This document shows, piece after piece, positions 17,429 through 24,914 of a stretch of DNA of 36,108 nt; the first letter of the stretch is position 1; the number at the start of each line of letters is the position of its first letter. The translations under genes and the position numbers were made by a program. The notes beneath the pieces are model-generated. The model was not told where the DNA came from, did no database searches, and saw only the letters and a list, made by a program, of their open reading frames with translations. The stretch is from Paludibacteraceae bacterium (lineage in GTDB: Bacteria; Bacteroidota; Bacteroidia; Bacteroidales; Paludibacteraceae), in contig CAJOCN010000020.1 of NCBI GenBank assembly GCA_905233255.1, positions 1 to 36,108 of the forward strand, read 5' to 3'.

Positions 17429-19062
17429 TAAATCCGCGTACCGGTAATATCGTACGCTTTGTTATCGCGAAGGATGAGCAATCGTCCTTCGCGAATTATT
17501 TTATAGGTATGCGGAGTGGAAGAAACCTCCTCTATACCCGTTGTACCGGCCTGCAGTTGAAAGCACACCTCGCTGATGCGCGTACCGGTACCGGCTGAGC
17601 GCTGGATAGTGAAGGAGCTGGCGTTGGCAGGGGCGGTGAGGGTAACAGTCTCTGTGTTCTTGCTGGAGATAGTATAAGTGGTGTTACTATTGCTGTCCCA
17701 GTGATAAGCAATGGTGTTTTTGTTCTTAGAGGCGTCTAAACTCGGGATTGTGACATCGAATGAGACGGACACTATGGTCGTACTATACGCAGAGAAATCG
17801 AAGGTGACGTAGTCAGAATTAGCGCCCATGTTCAGGTAGCCCTGATTCCATTTGGAGCCTTTGGCCTCATCGGTACTGAGGTTGGCGGTAATGGACAACT
17901 GGCTATATTCAGCCGGAATACCTCCGTTAGTGGTGGTGGGTTCTTCGCCCAAACTCATGTTAATGCAGCAATTGCCGGAAACAACACCTCCTTGCTCTCC
18001 TCCTTGCTCTCCTCCTTGCTCTCCGCCTTGGTTATCGCATGACGAAGAGACCGCTGCCGCATTCGTTACACTCAGCGTGGCACCTGCTCCGCAACTGCTG
18101 TTCGTTACATAGTTCTTCGCCGTAGCGGCACTCAGCTTGTCGTATCCGTAACTCGGGGCACTCACGGTACCGCTGTTGGACGGCAGGTTGCCGGTACAAT
18201 TGACGAACTTACAGGAATTGGTAGAGCCGCTAAACGGACTCCATATGCCCTTGGCACTATTGGCTTTACCGGCAAACGTGCAGCCCTCAAAATAACATTT
18301 GGCGTTCTCCGGACCTACGTAGTAGTCGGCTACGGAGGAGTTCCAGTAGCAGTTGAGAAAATGCAACTCGCAGTTGCGGCAACGCGTCATACGCTGCTTG
18401 CAGCCCTCGTCCCACCAGCAGAAAGCGTAGGTGATATTGTATGTTCCGTCTGTGGGTTTGTCGGAAGAGTCGGAGCCGACCAGGTTGGAGAAACGGTGGT
18501 CGTTCGATCCGCCAGAACCGCCTGCTCGAGGTGCTTTCAGATAGCGGAAACGGCACCAGGTGACGCTGATGTTGTCGCTCTTGCCCTTGATGTCGAAATT
18601 GCCGTCGCAGCCGTCCTGAAAATCGCAGTGGTCCACCCATACGTTCTTCGCACCGTCCAGACACAGATTATCCCATCCGTCCACATCGTACGCTCCGGGA
18701 CCTTCGAAAGTCAGGTTCCGCAACAGCAGGTTGCTGCCCTTCAGGTATAGGATACCCGAGTGGTCTTTGTTCTGTTGCTCGGAGATGAGTTTCTTGCCCG
18801 GCAACGCCATAATGGTCATGTTGCTTTTGTCGGACGATATATGATCCTCGATGGTGATATCCTGCGTGATAATAATCACGTTGTTCCCCTTACCGAGGGC
18901 CGTTTTGAGCTTTGATTCGCTATCTACCAAGGTCGGAGTCGCATTGCCTCCGCCGGTCACGTTCGTCCCCGCGTAGCCCCAGGACGAACTTGCACAATAA
19001 TTAACCGCCCATACAGGCATAAGTAACAGCGCACACAGCGCCACAGCAAGCATTCTTTTCAT
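17425..19062 (-). CDS. Secreted pectate lyase (polysaccharide lyase family 1-like) with a T9SS-like C-terminal tag
   Basis: A 545-residue exported enzyme predicted to cleave polygalacturonate by beta-elimination. The start at ATG 19062 gives an ideal signal peptide ([19 protein letters not shown]). The parallel beta-helix has the family signatures [21 protein letters not shown] (about residues 140-160, the calcium-site region) and RMTRCR (224-229), which corresponds to the RmPRvR strand with the catalytic arginine. A linker of three GGEQ repeats (about residue 350) leads to a beta-rich C-terminal module. The last 25 residues ([20 protein letters not shown] to RIY) match the tags of two other secreted proteins here. 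The many cysteines are unusual for PL1. It follows ybeY by 29 nt, without an obvious promoter of its own. Confidence 0.88.
   Translation of the reverse strand: MKRMLAVALCALLLMPVWAVNYCASSSWGYAGTNVTGGGNATPTLVDSESKLKTALGKGNNVIIITQDITIEDHISSDKSNMTIMALPGKKLISEQQNKDHSGILYLKGSNLLLRNLTFEGPGAYDVDGWDNLCLDGAKNVWVDHCDFQDGCDGNFDIKGKSDNISVTWCRFRYLKAPRAGGSGGSNDHRFSNLVGSDSSDKPTDGTYNITYAFCWWDEGCKQRMTRCRNCELHFLNCYWNSSVADYYVGPENAKCYFEGCTFAGKANSAKGIWSPFSGSTNSCKFVNCTGNLPSNSGTVSAPSYGYDKLSAATAKNYVTNSSCGAGATLSVTNAAAVSSSCDNQGGEQGGEQGGEQGGVVSGNCCINMSLGEEPTTTNGGIPAEYSQLSITANLSTDEAKGSKWNQGYLNMGANSDYVTFDFSAYSTTIVSVSFDVTIPSLDASKNKNTIAYHWDSNSNTTYTISSKNTETVTLTAPANASSFTIQRSAGTGTRISEVCFQLQAGTTGIEEVSSTPHTYKIIREGRLLILRDNKAYDITGTRIY
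17465..17504 (+). terminator. Terminator-like hairpin of the sdh operon, inside the pectate lyase coding sequence
   Basis: Perfect 10-bp inverted repeat TCGCGAAGGA/TCCTTCGCGA (17465-17474, 17485-17494) with a 10-nt loop, then ATTATTTTAT. It begins 37 nt past the sdhB stop. On the other strand the same bases encode the tag residues [10 protein letters not shown]. Confidence 0.65.
17987..18022. repeat. 12-bp tandem repeat encoding the GGEQ linker
   Basis: Three perfect copies of CCTCCTTGCTCT. On the minus strand they give [12 protein letters not shown], a flexible linker between the lyase domain and the C-terminal module. Confidence 0.9.
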
Positions 19063-19091
19063 ATGAGTAACAGAATAAAATGTGGAAATTT

Positions 19092-19502
19092 TTACCATTT
19101 GGCGAGGGCTTTTTCCTCCTTGGCGGTCATCTGAGTTTTGGTCTCGGGCGTCTTGTCGCCCTGTCCCGTGAGGTGGAGGACCCCGTGGATGATGATCCGC
19201 CGCAGTTCGTCCTCAAAGGGCACTCCGACCGTCTCCGCATTCGAACGGACGGTGTCCAGCGAGATGAAGATATCGCCGTTGAGCGTGGTGCCCGCCGTGT
19301 AGTCAAAGGTGATGACGTCGGTGTAGTAGTCGTGACCGAGGAACTGACGGTTGACCTCTAACTCGCGCTCGTCGGAGCAGAAGATATAGTTGATGTTGCC
19401 CACCGTAAACCCGTAATCGGCAGCCACCGCCCTTATCCAGCGGTTCACGCGGCGCTCATCCAGCGCAGGCATCGAGGTATCTTGACAGATATAATTTACC
19501 AT
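19092..19502 (-). CDS. ybeY: Endoribonuclease YbeY (rRNA maturation factor)
   Basis: A 136-residue zinc-dependent RNase involved in 16S rRNA 3'-end maturation and ribosome quality control. Supporting motifs are NINYIFCSDERELEVNRQFLGHDYYTDVITFDY and the metal site HGVLHLTGQGDK. Relative to the classical HGxLHLxGYDH, the third histidine is Asp; as far as I recall this is usual in Bacteroidetes, so it need not mean loss of activity. It sits between the SpmAB-like gene and the pectate lyase gene on the same strand and is probably co-transcribed with them. Confidence 0.92.
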   Translation of the reverse strand: MVNYICQDTSMPALDERRVNRWIRAVAADYGFTVGNINYIFCSDERELEVNRQFLGHDYYTDVITFDYTAGTTLNGDIFISLDTVRSNAETVGVPFEDELRRIIIHGVLHLTGQGDKTPETKTQMTAKEEKALAKW

Positions 19503-19526
19503 TTGTCCATTTACTATTTGTTATTT
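19499..19526. repeat. Degenerate short tandem repeat between ybeY and the SpmAB-like gene
   Basis: Four A/T-rich units with period 7 to 8 (CCATTTGT, CCATTTAC, TATTTGTT, ATTTATCC) cover the 22-nt gap and the ybeY start codon. Confidence 0.5.
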
Positions 19527-20757
19527 ATCCGAAGAAGACCGGGGCGATGGCAAAAGCCGCTATCGCACCCGCCAGATCAGCCAAGAGACAACAAGCTACG
19601 GCGTGGCGCGTATCCTTGATGTTTACCGATCCGAAATAGACAGCCAGGACGTAGAACGTGGTGTCCGTAGTCCCTTGGAGAATACAGCAGAGCCTGCCGA
19701 CCAGCGAGTCCGCTCCATGAGTGGTCATGGCTTCGAGCATCAGTCCGCGTGCACCGCTGCCGGAGAGAGGTTTCATCAGGGCTGTCGGTACGGCGCCTGC
19801 CAAGTCGGGGTTGATCCCGCAAGCGGCGAAGCACCACGCTATACCACGCTCCAGCAGATCCATCGCTCCGCAGGCGCGGAACATACCTACGGCAACCAAG
19901 ATGGCGATGAGGTAGGGGATGATACCCACCGCGGTTTGGAAACCGCCTTTGGCTCCGTCAATAAAGGCATCGTACACGTTGATTTTTTTGAAAGATGCCT
20001 GGAGAATGAACCAGCATATGACGCCTAACAGCAGGATCGCCGCAATGGCAGCGGAAACGACGGAGAGCGTGTGCGGATCCATGCGTGTGGCACCCCATAC
20101 AAGCGCTCCAACCAAAGCTGTCAGACCGATGATCGTACCTAACACCACCGGGTCTTTCATCTTGATCTTCTGCGCGATGCAGACACAGATCAGCCCGACT
20201 AATGTCGCTACATACGTAGCAATAAGAATGGGCAGGAAGACATCCGCGGGGTTCTCTGCACCGAGTTGCGCGCGGTATGCCATGATGGTTGTCGGGATCA
20301 GCGTCAGACCGCTTGCTCCCAAGACCACGAACATAATCATGGCGTTTGAGGCTTTGGTCTTGTCCTCGTTCAGCTCCTGGAGTTCGCCCATCGCCTTCAG
20401 GCCCATCGGCGTAGCGGCATTATCGAGACCGAGCATGTTCGCCGCGATATTCATGAGCATGGTGCCGAAGACAGGATGTCCCTTCGGAATATCGGGGAAG
20501 ATACGACTGAAGAAGGGGTTGATCGCCTTACCGAGCGTGTTGACCGCCCCTGCCTGCTCGCCGATCTTCATGATACCCATCCATAGCGACAGGACACCCG
20601 TCAGACCGAGAGAGAGCTCGAAACCCGTCTTGGCATTATCAAAAGTGGAATTGAGAATAGCGGAGAAAATATCCGCGTTTCCGAACCAAATAGCTTGCAC
20701 CAAACCGATCAGAACGGCCAGCAAGATGAGTGAAATCCAAATATAATTCAAAATCAT
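19525..20757 (-). CDS. SpmA/SpmB-like nucleoside-recognition (Gate) domain membrane protein
   Basis: A 410-residue polytopic membrane protein. Two Gate-type halves are visible, about residues 40-150 (GLTGVLSLWMGIMKIGEQAG, NIAANMLGLDNAATPMGLKAM) and about 265-370 (GGFQTAVGIIPYLIAILVAVGMFRACG, LMKPLSGSGARGLMLE). This is the arrangement of spore maturation proteins A and B fused into one chain, as commonly annotated in Bacteroidetes, where no sporulation occurs. The transported substrate, if any, is unknown. ATG 20757 lies 4 nt past its -7 box, so the transcript should be leaderless. It heads the minus-strand operon that continues into ybeY and the pectate lyase gene. Confidence 0.85.
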   Translation of the reverse strand: MILNYIWISLILLAVLIGLVQAIWFGNADIFSAILNSTFDNAKTGFELSLGLTGVLSLWMGIMKIGEQAGAVNTLGKAINPFFSRIFPDIPKGHPVFGTMLMNIAANMLGLDNAATPMGLKAMGELQELNEDKTKASNAMIMFVVLGASGLTLIPTTIMAYRAQLGAENPADVFLPILIATYVATLVGLICVCIAQKIKMKDPVVLGTIIGLTALVGALVWGATRMDPHTLSVVSAAIAAILLLGVICWFILQASFKKINVYDAFIDGAKGGFQTAVGIIPYLIAILVAVGMFRACGAMDLLERGIAWCFAACGINPDLAGAVPTALMKPLSGSGARGLMLEAMTTHGADSLVGRLCCILQGTTDTTFYVLAVYFGSVNIKDTRHAVACCLLADLAGAIAAFAIAPVFFG

Positions 20758-20761
20758 GCTA

Positions 20762-20793
20762 CAAAATTACACTTTTTTTTGCATATGTGCAAA
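20762..20793 (-). promoter_or_regulatory. Promoter for the SpmAB-like gene, ybeY and the pectate lyase gene
   Basis: Minus strand: TTTG (20793-20790), a 20-bp spacer, TAATTTTG (20769-20762), ATG 4 nt later. The -33 box is one arm of TTTGCATATGTGCAAA (20778-20793), shared with the opposite promoter. Confidence 0.77.
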
Positions 20794-20809
20794 TAATTTA
20801 GTAATTTTG
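20778..20809 (+). promoter_or_regulatory. Promoter for the methyltransferase and pduO
   Basis: TTTG (20778-20781), a 20-bp spacer, TAATTTTG (20802-20809); ATG 20818 lies 8 nt further. It overlaps the minus-strand promoter by 16 bp. Confidence 0.77.
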
Positions 20810-20817
20810 TGCCCCAA

Positions 20818-21639
20818 ATGGCAAAAAATGTGTACATACACCGTGCCCTGGCGTTTCTGAGACACCGTTTGACGGCTTGGAACACGAGTGGCGAAGGCAT
20901 CCATTCTCCTTATCTCTTTGAGTTGGTGCGGTTCATCCTGCGCGATCGGAACAGTTACTATTGTTTTGCGGACATAGAGCGGCGCCGAGAATTGCTGTTA
21001 GCCTGTACCGATGAGATCGAGGTGGTGGACTACGGTTCACAGGGAACACCGGAAGGGAAATCCGTTCGCAGGAGAGTGTGTGATATCGCCCGCACTCATC
21101 TGGAGAGGCCGGAGGTGGCGCAAGCGCTTTTCCGGCTCGTCAACTGGATGGGAGAGCACGAGAAACGGCCACTGCAGATACTGGAATTGGGCACCTCGTT
21201 TGGTGTGACTACTGCGTATCTGGCTGCACCGGACAGCCGGAACAGGGTGGTGACGATGGAGGGCAGCCATGAGGTTCTGAAGATTGCCCAAGGCACCTGG
21301 CGGGCACTCAAGATGGAAAATATAGAGTGGGTTGAAGGACCCATCGATGACACCTTATATAGTCGCGCGCACGCGTTATGCAACTCTCCGGACATCGCAT
21401 ATATCGATGCCAACCACACCTACGAAGCCACTATGCGCTATGCCGGGTTCCTGCTGCCTCTCTTGGCGGAGAAAGGTGTGCTCATCATCGATGATATCCA
21501 TTATTCCGAGTCGATGGAGCGGGCGTGGCATGAACTGAAAAAGGATGCGCGTGTGACAACATCCATGGACCTCTACCACGTGGGATTACTCTTCGTCGAT
21601 CCTCATTACCTGAAGCGACACTACAATGTAAAGTTGTAA
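20818..21639 (+). CDS. Class I SAM-dependent methyltransferase (O-methyltransferase-like)
   Basis: A 273-residue soluble protein. The SAM-binding motif I is ILELGTSFGVTTAYLA at about residues 119-134, with an acidic residue in VVTMEGSHEV, then IAYIDANHTYEATMRY and GVLIIDDIHYSESM. This order fits the Methyltransf_24/O-methyltransferase group. The substrate is unknown. ATG 20818 is chosen over GTG 20809, which overlaps the -7 box. It is probably co-transcribed with the adenosyltransferase gene 34 nt downstream, though no functional link is obvious. Confidence 0.75.
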   Translation: MAKNVYIHRALAFLRHRLTAWNTSGEGIHSPYLFELVRFILRDRNSYYCFADIERRRELLLACTDEIEVVDYGSQGTPEGKSVRRRVCDIARTHLERPEVAQALFRLVNWMGEHEKRPLQILELGTSFGVTTAYLAAPDSRNRVVTMEGSHEVLKIAQGTWRALKMENIEWVEGPIDDTLYSRAHALCNSPDIAYIDANHTYEATMRYAGFLLPLLAEKGVLIIDDIHYSESMERAWHELKKDARVTTSMDLYHVGLLFVDPHYLKRHYNVKL

Positions 21640-21658
21640 AATGAAAAATGAAAAATGA
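21638..21658. repeat. Heptamer array (AAAATGA) between the methyltransferase gene and pduO
   Basis: Three perfect 7-bp units AAAATGA begin at the methyltransferase stop codon and occupy most of the 34-nt gap before pduO. Confidence 0.8.
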
Positions 21659-21673
21659 AAATTCAATATAACC

Positions 21674-22201
21674 ATGATCTATACTAAAACAGGGGACAAA
21701 GGTGAGACCTCGCTTGCATCGGGACAGCGGGTTTCCAAAACAGACGTCCGCATAGAAGCATACGGCACGGTGGATGAACTCAACAGCTGGGTAGGAGCGC
21801 TGCAAAGCGTAATTACGAATGACGAATTACGAGTGGAGAATGGCAAACAGTTAGCTGTGATCCAAAACAAGCTCTTCAATCTGGGTGCCGCGTTGAGTGA
21901 AGCTCCGGGCGAGTGGATTACGGAGACCGATGTGCATACGGTGGAGAAATGGATAGATGAGATACAGGCCGTAGTGCCTCCGCAGCGTGCGTTTATACTG
22001 CCCGCCGGAAGCGAGCCTGTAGTCCGCTGTCACATCTGTCGGACTATTTGCAGACGTGCAGAGCGCAGAATGATAGAAGCTAAGGCATCTGAGATAGCAT
22101 TGCGATATATTAACAGGCTAAGTGATTACTTTTTTGTACTTTCGCGCCTGATTTGCTATCAAAATGGCGAATCAGAAAGTGCGTGGGAAAAAGTGCAATA
22201 A
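21674..22201 (+). CDS. pduO: Cob(I)alamin adenosyltransferase, PduO type
   Basis: Transfers the adenosyl group of ATP to cob(I)alamin to make adenosylcobalamin. The 175-residue sequence has the N-terminal ATP-binding TGDKGETSLASGQRVSK, RIEAYGTVDELNSWVG, FILPAGSEPVVRCHICRTICRRAER, and a C-terminal INRLSDYFFVLSR. All are diagnostic of the PduO/MMAB family. A likely use is the adenosylcobalamin-dependent methylmalonyl-CoA mutase of the succinate-propionate pathway, fitting the nearby fumarate reductase; no mutase gene is in the window. A short heptamer array encodes ITNDELRVENG in the loop after the second helix. Confidence 0.93.
   Translation: MIYTKTGDKGETSLASGQRVSKTDVRIEAYGTVDELNSWVGALQSVITNDELRVENGKQLAVIQNKLFNLGAALSEAPGEWITETDVHTVEKWIDEIQAVVPPQRAFILPAGSEPVVRCHICRTICRRAERRMIEAKASEIALRYINRLSDYFFVLSRLICYQNGESESAWEKVQ
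21808..21835. repeat. Heptamer array (ACGAATK), inside pduO
   Basis: Four units CGTAATT, ACGAATG, ACGAATT, ACGAGTG, read in frame as VITNDELRV. Confidence 0.75.
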
Positions 22202-22202
22202 T

Positions 22203-22262
22203 GTGTAAAAATTGACGGAAAAGCACAAAACAGTGTAAAAATTAACGAAAAATGTGAAATAA
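22203..22262. repeat. 30-bp-spaced direct repeat upstream of the T9SS block
   Basis: GTGTAAAAATT recurs at 22203 and 22233, each followed by a related sequence (GACGGAAAAG, AACGAAAAAT), with a weaker third GTGAAATAAAG at 22254. It lies directly upstream of the promoter in the longest gene-free stretch of the window (126 bp) and may be a regulator-binding region. Confidence 0.5.
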
Positions 22263-22273
22263 AGTGCGATTTA

Positions 22274-22305
22274 TTTGCACGTATCAACTATTTTTACTAC
22301 TTTTG
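22274..22305 (+). promoter_or_regulatory. Promoter for the DUF2795-porP-gldKLMN block
   Basis: TTTG (22274-22277), a 20-bp spacer, TACTTTTG (22298-22305). The leader to ATG 22328 is about 15-20 nt. No other promoter of this type is seen until the right end, so it may drive a very long transcript. Confidence 0.75.
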
Positions 22306-22327
22306 CACGATTTTTTGTATTACGCGT

Positions 22328-22555
22328 ATGTATTGGACATTAGAATTAGCATCAAAATTGGACGACGCTCCGTGGCCTGCAACCAAAGATGAGTTGCTGG
22401 ATTATGCGAACAGAGAGGGGCTTCCTATGGAAGTTATAGAGAATTTGAATGAGTTGGAAGGAGATGACGAAGATCAGTATGAAAGCATATTGGATATTTG
22501 GCCGGATTTTCCAACCAATGATGATGATTTCCTCTACAATGAGGATGAGTATTGA
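22328..22555 (+). CDS. DUF2795-family small acidic protein
   Basis: A 75-residue, strongly acidic cytoplasmic protein (MYWTLELASKLDDAPWPATKDELLDYA) ending in an Asp/Glu/Tyr-rich tail. It matches the small DUF2795 proteins that I recall as common in Bacteroidetes; their function is unknown. It is the first gene after the promoter and overlaps the porP start by 11 nt, so translation of the two may be coupled. A regulatory or chaperone-like role for the T9SS block is conceivable but not shown by the sequence. Confidence 0.75.
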   Translation: MYWTLELASKLDDAPWPATKDELLDYANREGLPMEVIENLNELEGDDEDQYESILDIWPDFPTNDDDFLYNEDEY

Positions 22556-23525
22556 TTTCGTGAAAAGAGTAGTTGTTGTCCTGTTCGGCTTGTTAGCCAC
22601 TCTTACTGCGAGTGCGCAGTTTGATCCGCAAATGGGGCAATATATGTACATGTTGGCTGCCTACAATCCTGCTGCGGCGGGAGAAGGCGATTTGATGAAG
22701 GTGGCGGGAATGCACCGAATGCAGTATGTGGACATTAAAAATGCACCGATGAGTACCTGGTTTTCGTTCAATTCGCCTTTCCGTATCGGCAAGACGAGCC
22801 ACGGCGCCGGAATACGCTTTTTGAATGACCGTTTCGGATTGTTCACCAACCAGTCGCTGTATGCCCAGTACGCATATCGGCAGAGATTGGGAAAAGGCTA
22901 TTTGAGTCTCGGAGTGGATCTCGGATTCATTAATGTCGGGTTCAAGGGCGATTCTATCAATCTGAGCAAGATGGGCGATGAGTACCACGATGCCAACGAT
23001 GAAGCCCTGCCGCGGGCAAGCAAGTCGGGAATGAAATTCGACATGGGTATAGGCTTGTTGTACAGTACTCCGGTATGGTGGGTGGGCGCCAGTTACAGCC
23101 ACTTGACGCAGCCCAAAATCGATTGGAGTGACGGCACAAGCGGCACATCACAGGTGGTGAAGGTAGCGGGAACGATGTATGTCACAGGCGGATATCACTT
23201 CCGGTTGAAGAATTATCGGGAATGGGTGCTGACCCCGAGTGCGATGGTGATGAGTGATTTCGTGAGTTGGGATGTGAATCTGACGTTGATGTGCGATTAC
23301 AAGGACAGATATCGTTGGGGACTCGGATATCGCATATTAGGAAGCGTTAATATTTTATTAGGAATAGATATAATCTCCGGCCTGCAGTTGGGATACAGTT
23401 GCGAACTACCGACCAACAAGCTGCTACTGGAGAGTTACGGAAGTCACGAGATATATTTGGCATACGGATTTGATATCCTGAAGCCCAAAAGAACGAATAA
23501 ATATAAATCAATTAGATACTTGTAA
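22545..23525 (+). CDS. porP: Type IX secretion/gliding outer-membrane protein PorP (PorP/SprF family)
   Basis: An outer-membrane barrel of about 326 residues. ATG 22545 gives a signal peptide (VKRVVVVLFGLLATLTASAQ), and the mature protein opens with FDPQMGQYMYMLAAYNPAAAG, the hallmark of the PorP/SprF family. The rest is strand-rich with the expected FNSPFRIGKTSHGAGIRFLNDRFG. In Bacteroidetes it is normally followed by the PorK-N genes, as here, and is required for export or surface assembly with them. It starts inside the preceding DUF2795 gene, and gldK begins 2 nt after its stop. Confidence 0.93.
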   Translation: MSIDFVKRVVVVLFGLLATLTASAQFDPQMGQYMYMLAAYNPAAAGEGDLMKVAGMHRMQYVDIKNAPMSTWFSFNSPFRIGKTSHGAGIRFLNDRFGLFTNQSLYAQYAYRQRLGKGYLSLGVDLGFINVGFKGDSINLSKMGDEYHDANDEALPRASKSGMKFDMGIGLLYSTPVWWVGASYSHLTQPKIDWSDGTSGTSQVVKVAGTMYVTGGYHFRLKNYREWVLTPSAMVMSDFVSWDVNLTLMCDYKDRYRWGLGYRILGSVNILLGIDIISGLQLGYSCELPTNKLLLESYGSHEIYLAYGFDILKPKRTNKYKSIRYL

Positions 23526-23527
23526 GT

Positions 23528-24877
23528 ATGAAAATGAGAATGATTTTGCCCTTAATCGCGTTAGCGTTTGCAGTGGCTAGTTGCAACAAACCGGCGGGAG
23601 AACTCGTGGGAGTTACCAAATCGACCAACTTCAAGGAGGCCAATCCTTATGGAATGTTGTTTATCAAGAAAGGTAGTTTTATGATGGGTGCGAACACGCA
23701 GTCCGCTGTTTTTGAGCAGCCGGATAACATCGTGATGGTGACCGTAGATGCGTTCTGGATGGACGAGACGGAAATCACGAATAACGAGTACCACCAGTTC
23801 GTTAACTGGGTGCGCGACTCGATTGCGTTGACCAACCTCATTGCTGCCGGTATGACGGATTACGCCGTACAGCCGAAAGACGAGGACTTTGATGAGGAGA
23901 ATTTCCGCATCAACTGGACCAAAAAAGTACCTTGGCGCAGCAAAGAAGAGGATGTGGTAGATGCCCTGTCCACTATGTTCTATTCGGACGGTATGACGCT
24001 GAATACCAATAACCTGCACTATCGCTATAGTTGGGTGAATATGGATGAGGCGCTGCCACAGCGTAATAAATTCGATGTGGCGACCAGTACCTATCCTCCC
24101 GGAGCAACGGCTCGTGTAGATACGTTCTGGGTAAATTCCAACAACGAGATATGCGACTCTACGATCATTCGTCCGCTGCGTGAGCCGAAAGATCTTCTGA
24201 CGGAGAAGATTATCTGTATCTATCCTGATACGTTGGTATGGGCGCGTGATTTCCAGTTCTCATATAATGATCCGTTGCTTCACATGTATTTCAAGCACCC
24301 GGGTTATGCTGAGTACCCTGTAGTAGGTGTTACCTGGGAGCAGGCGCATGCATTCTGCAACTGGCGTACCAAACTGTATAACATGAACTCCTCGGTAGAG
24401 GTGAACGAATACCGTCTCCCGACCGAGGCGCAGTGGGAGTACGCTGCCCGCGGAGGCCGCAAGATGGCAATGTATCCGTGGGGTAGCAACTATGCACGTG
24501 ATGCCAAGGGTTGTTTCTTCGCGAACTTCAAACCTTACCGCGGTGCCTACAACGATGATACCGGAACTACCACTATGCGCGTAGCGCAGTTCCGTCCGAA
24601 CGATTTCGGTCTCTTCGATATGGCAGGAAACGTATCGGAGTGGACCAACTCGGCTTATCAGAGTGCGGCTAATACGCATATCCACGACCTGAACCCGGAT
24701 TATAACTACATGGCTCGTAAGGCCGATCCGGACATCCTCAAACGCAAAGTGGTAAAGGGCGGAAGTTGGAAAGATATCAGTTATTTCATGCAGTGCGGTG
24801 TGCGCACATACGAGTATCAGTATGAGAGCCGTCCGTACATCGGATTCCGTTGCGTTCGCGCATACATAGGCGAATAA
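23528..24877 (+). CDS. gldK: T9SS ring lipoprotein GldK/PorK
   Basis: A 449-residue outer-membrane lipoprotein that forms the periplasmic ring with GldN/PorN. The lipobox AVASC places the acylated cysteine at about residue 19. The body is a formylglycine-generating-enzyme/sulfatase-modifying fold: DAFWMDETEITNNEYHQFVNW, GVTWEQAHAFCNWR, YRLPTEAQWEYAARGG, DMAGNVSEWTNSAY, VVKGGSW and YIGFRCVRAYIGE. The fold is reused structurally in GldK. Length is normal. It is first of the four core genes in the order gldK-L-M-N. Confidence 0.95.
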   Translation: MKMRMILPLIALAFAVASCNKPAGELVGVTKSTNFKEANPYGMLFIKKGSFMMGANTQSAVFEQPDNIVMVTVDAFWMDETEITNNEYHQFVNWVRDSIALTNLIAAGMTDYAVQPKDEDFDEENFRINWTKKVPWRSKEEDVVDALSTMFYSDGMTLNTNNLHYRYSWVNMDEALPQRNKFDVATSTYPPGATARVDTFWVNSNNEICDSTIIRPLREPKDLLTEKIICIYPDTLVWARDFQFSYNDPLLHMYFKHPGYAEYPVVGVTWEQAHAFCNWRTKLYNMNSSVEVNEYRLPTEAQWEYAARGGRKMAMYPWGSNYARDAKGCFFANFKPYRGAYNDDTGTTTMRVAQFRPNDFGLFDMAGNVSEWTNSAYQSAANTHIHDLNPDYNYMARKADPDILKRKVVKGGSWKDISYFMQCGVRTYEYQYESRPYIGFRCVRAYIGE

Positions 24878-24914
24878 TATAATAAGGAATATTAAATCAT
24901 TAAACTTCATAATT

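Noticed and set aside
17987..18022. The GGEQ-encoding 12-bp repeats as a member of the short-array system
   Set aside because: The period is a multiple of three, the composition is GC-rich, and Gly/Glu/Gln linkers are ordinary in modular secreted enzymes.
19458..19502. YbeY as inactive because the third metal-binding histidine is Asp
   Set aside because: I recall the same replacement as usual in Bacteroidetes YbeY, and all other motifs are intact.
22126..22146. Promoter-like TTTTTTGTACTTTCGC inside the end of pduO
   Set aside because: The -7 box would be TACTTTCG, not TAnnTTTG, no suitable -33 box is at the right distance, and a good promoter lies further downstream.
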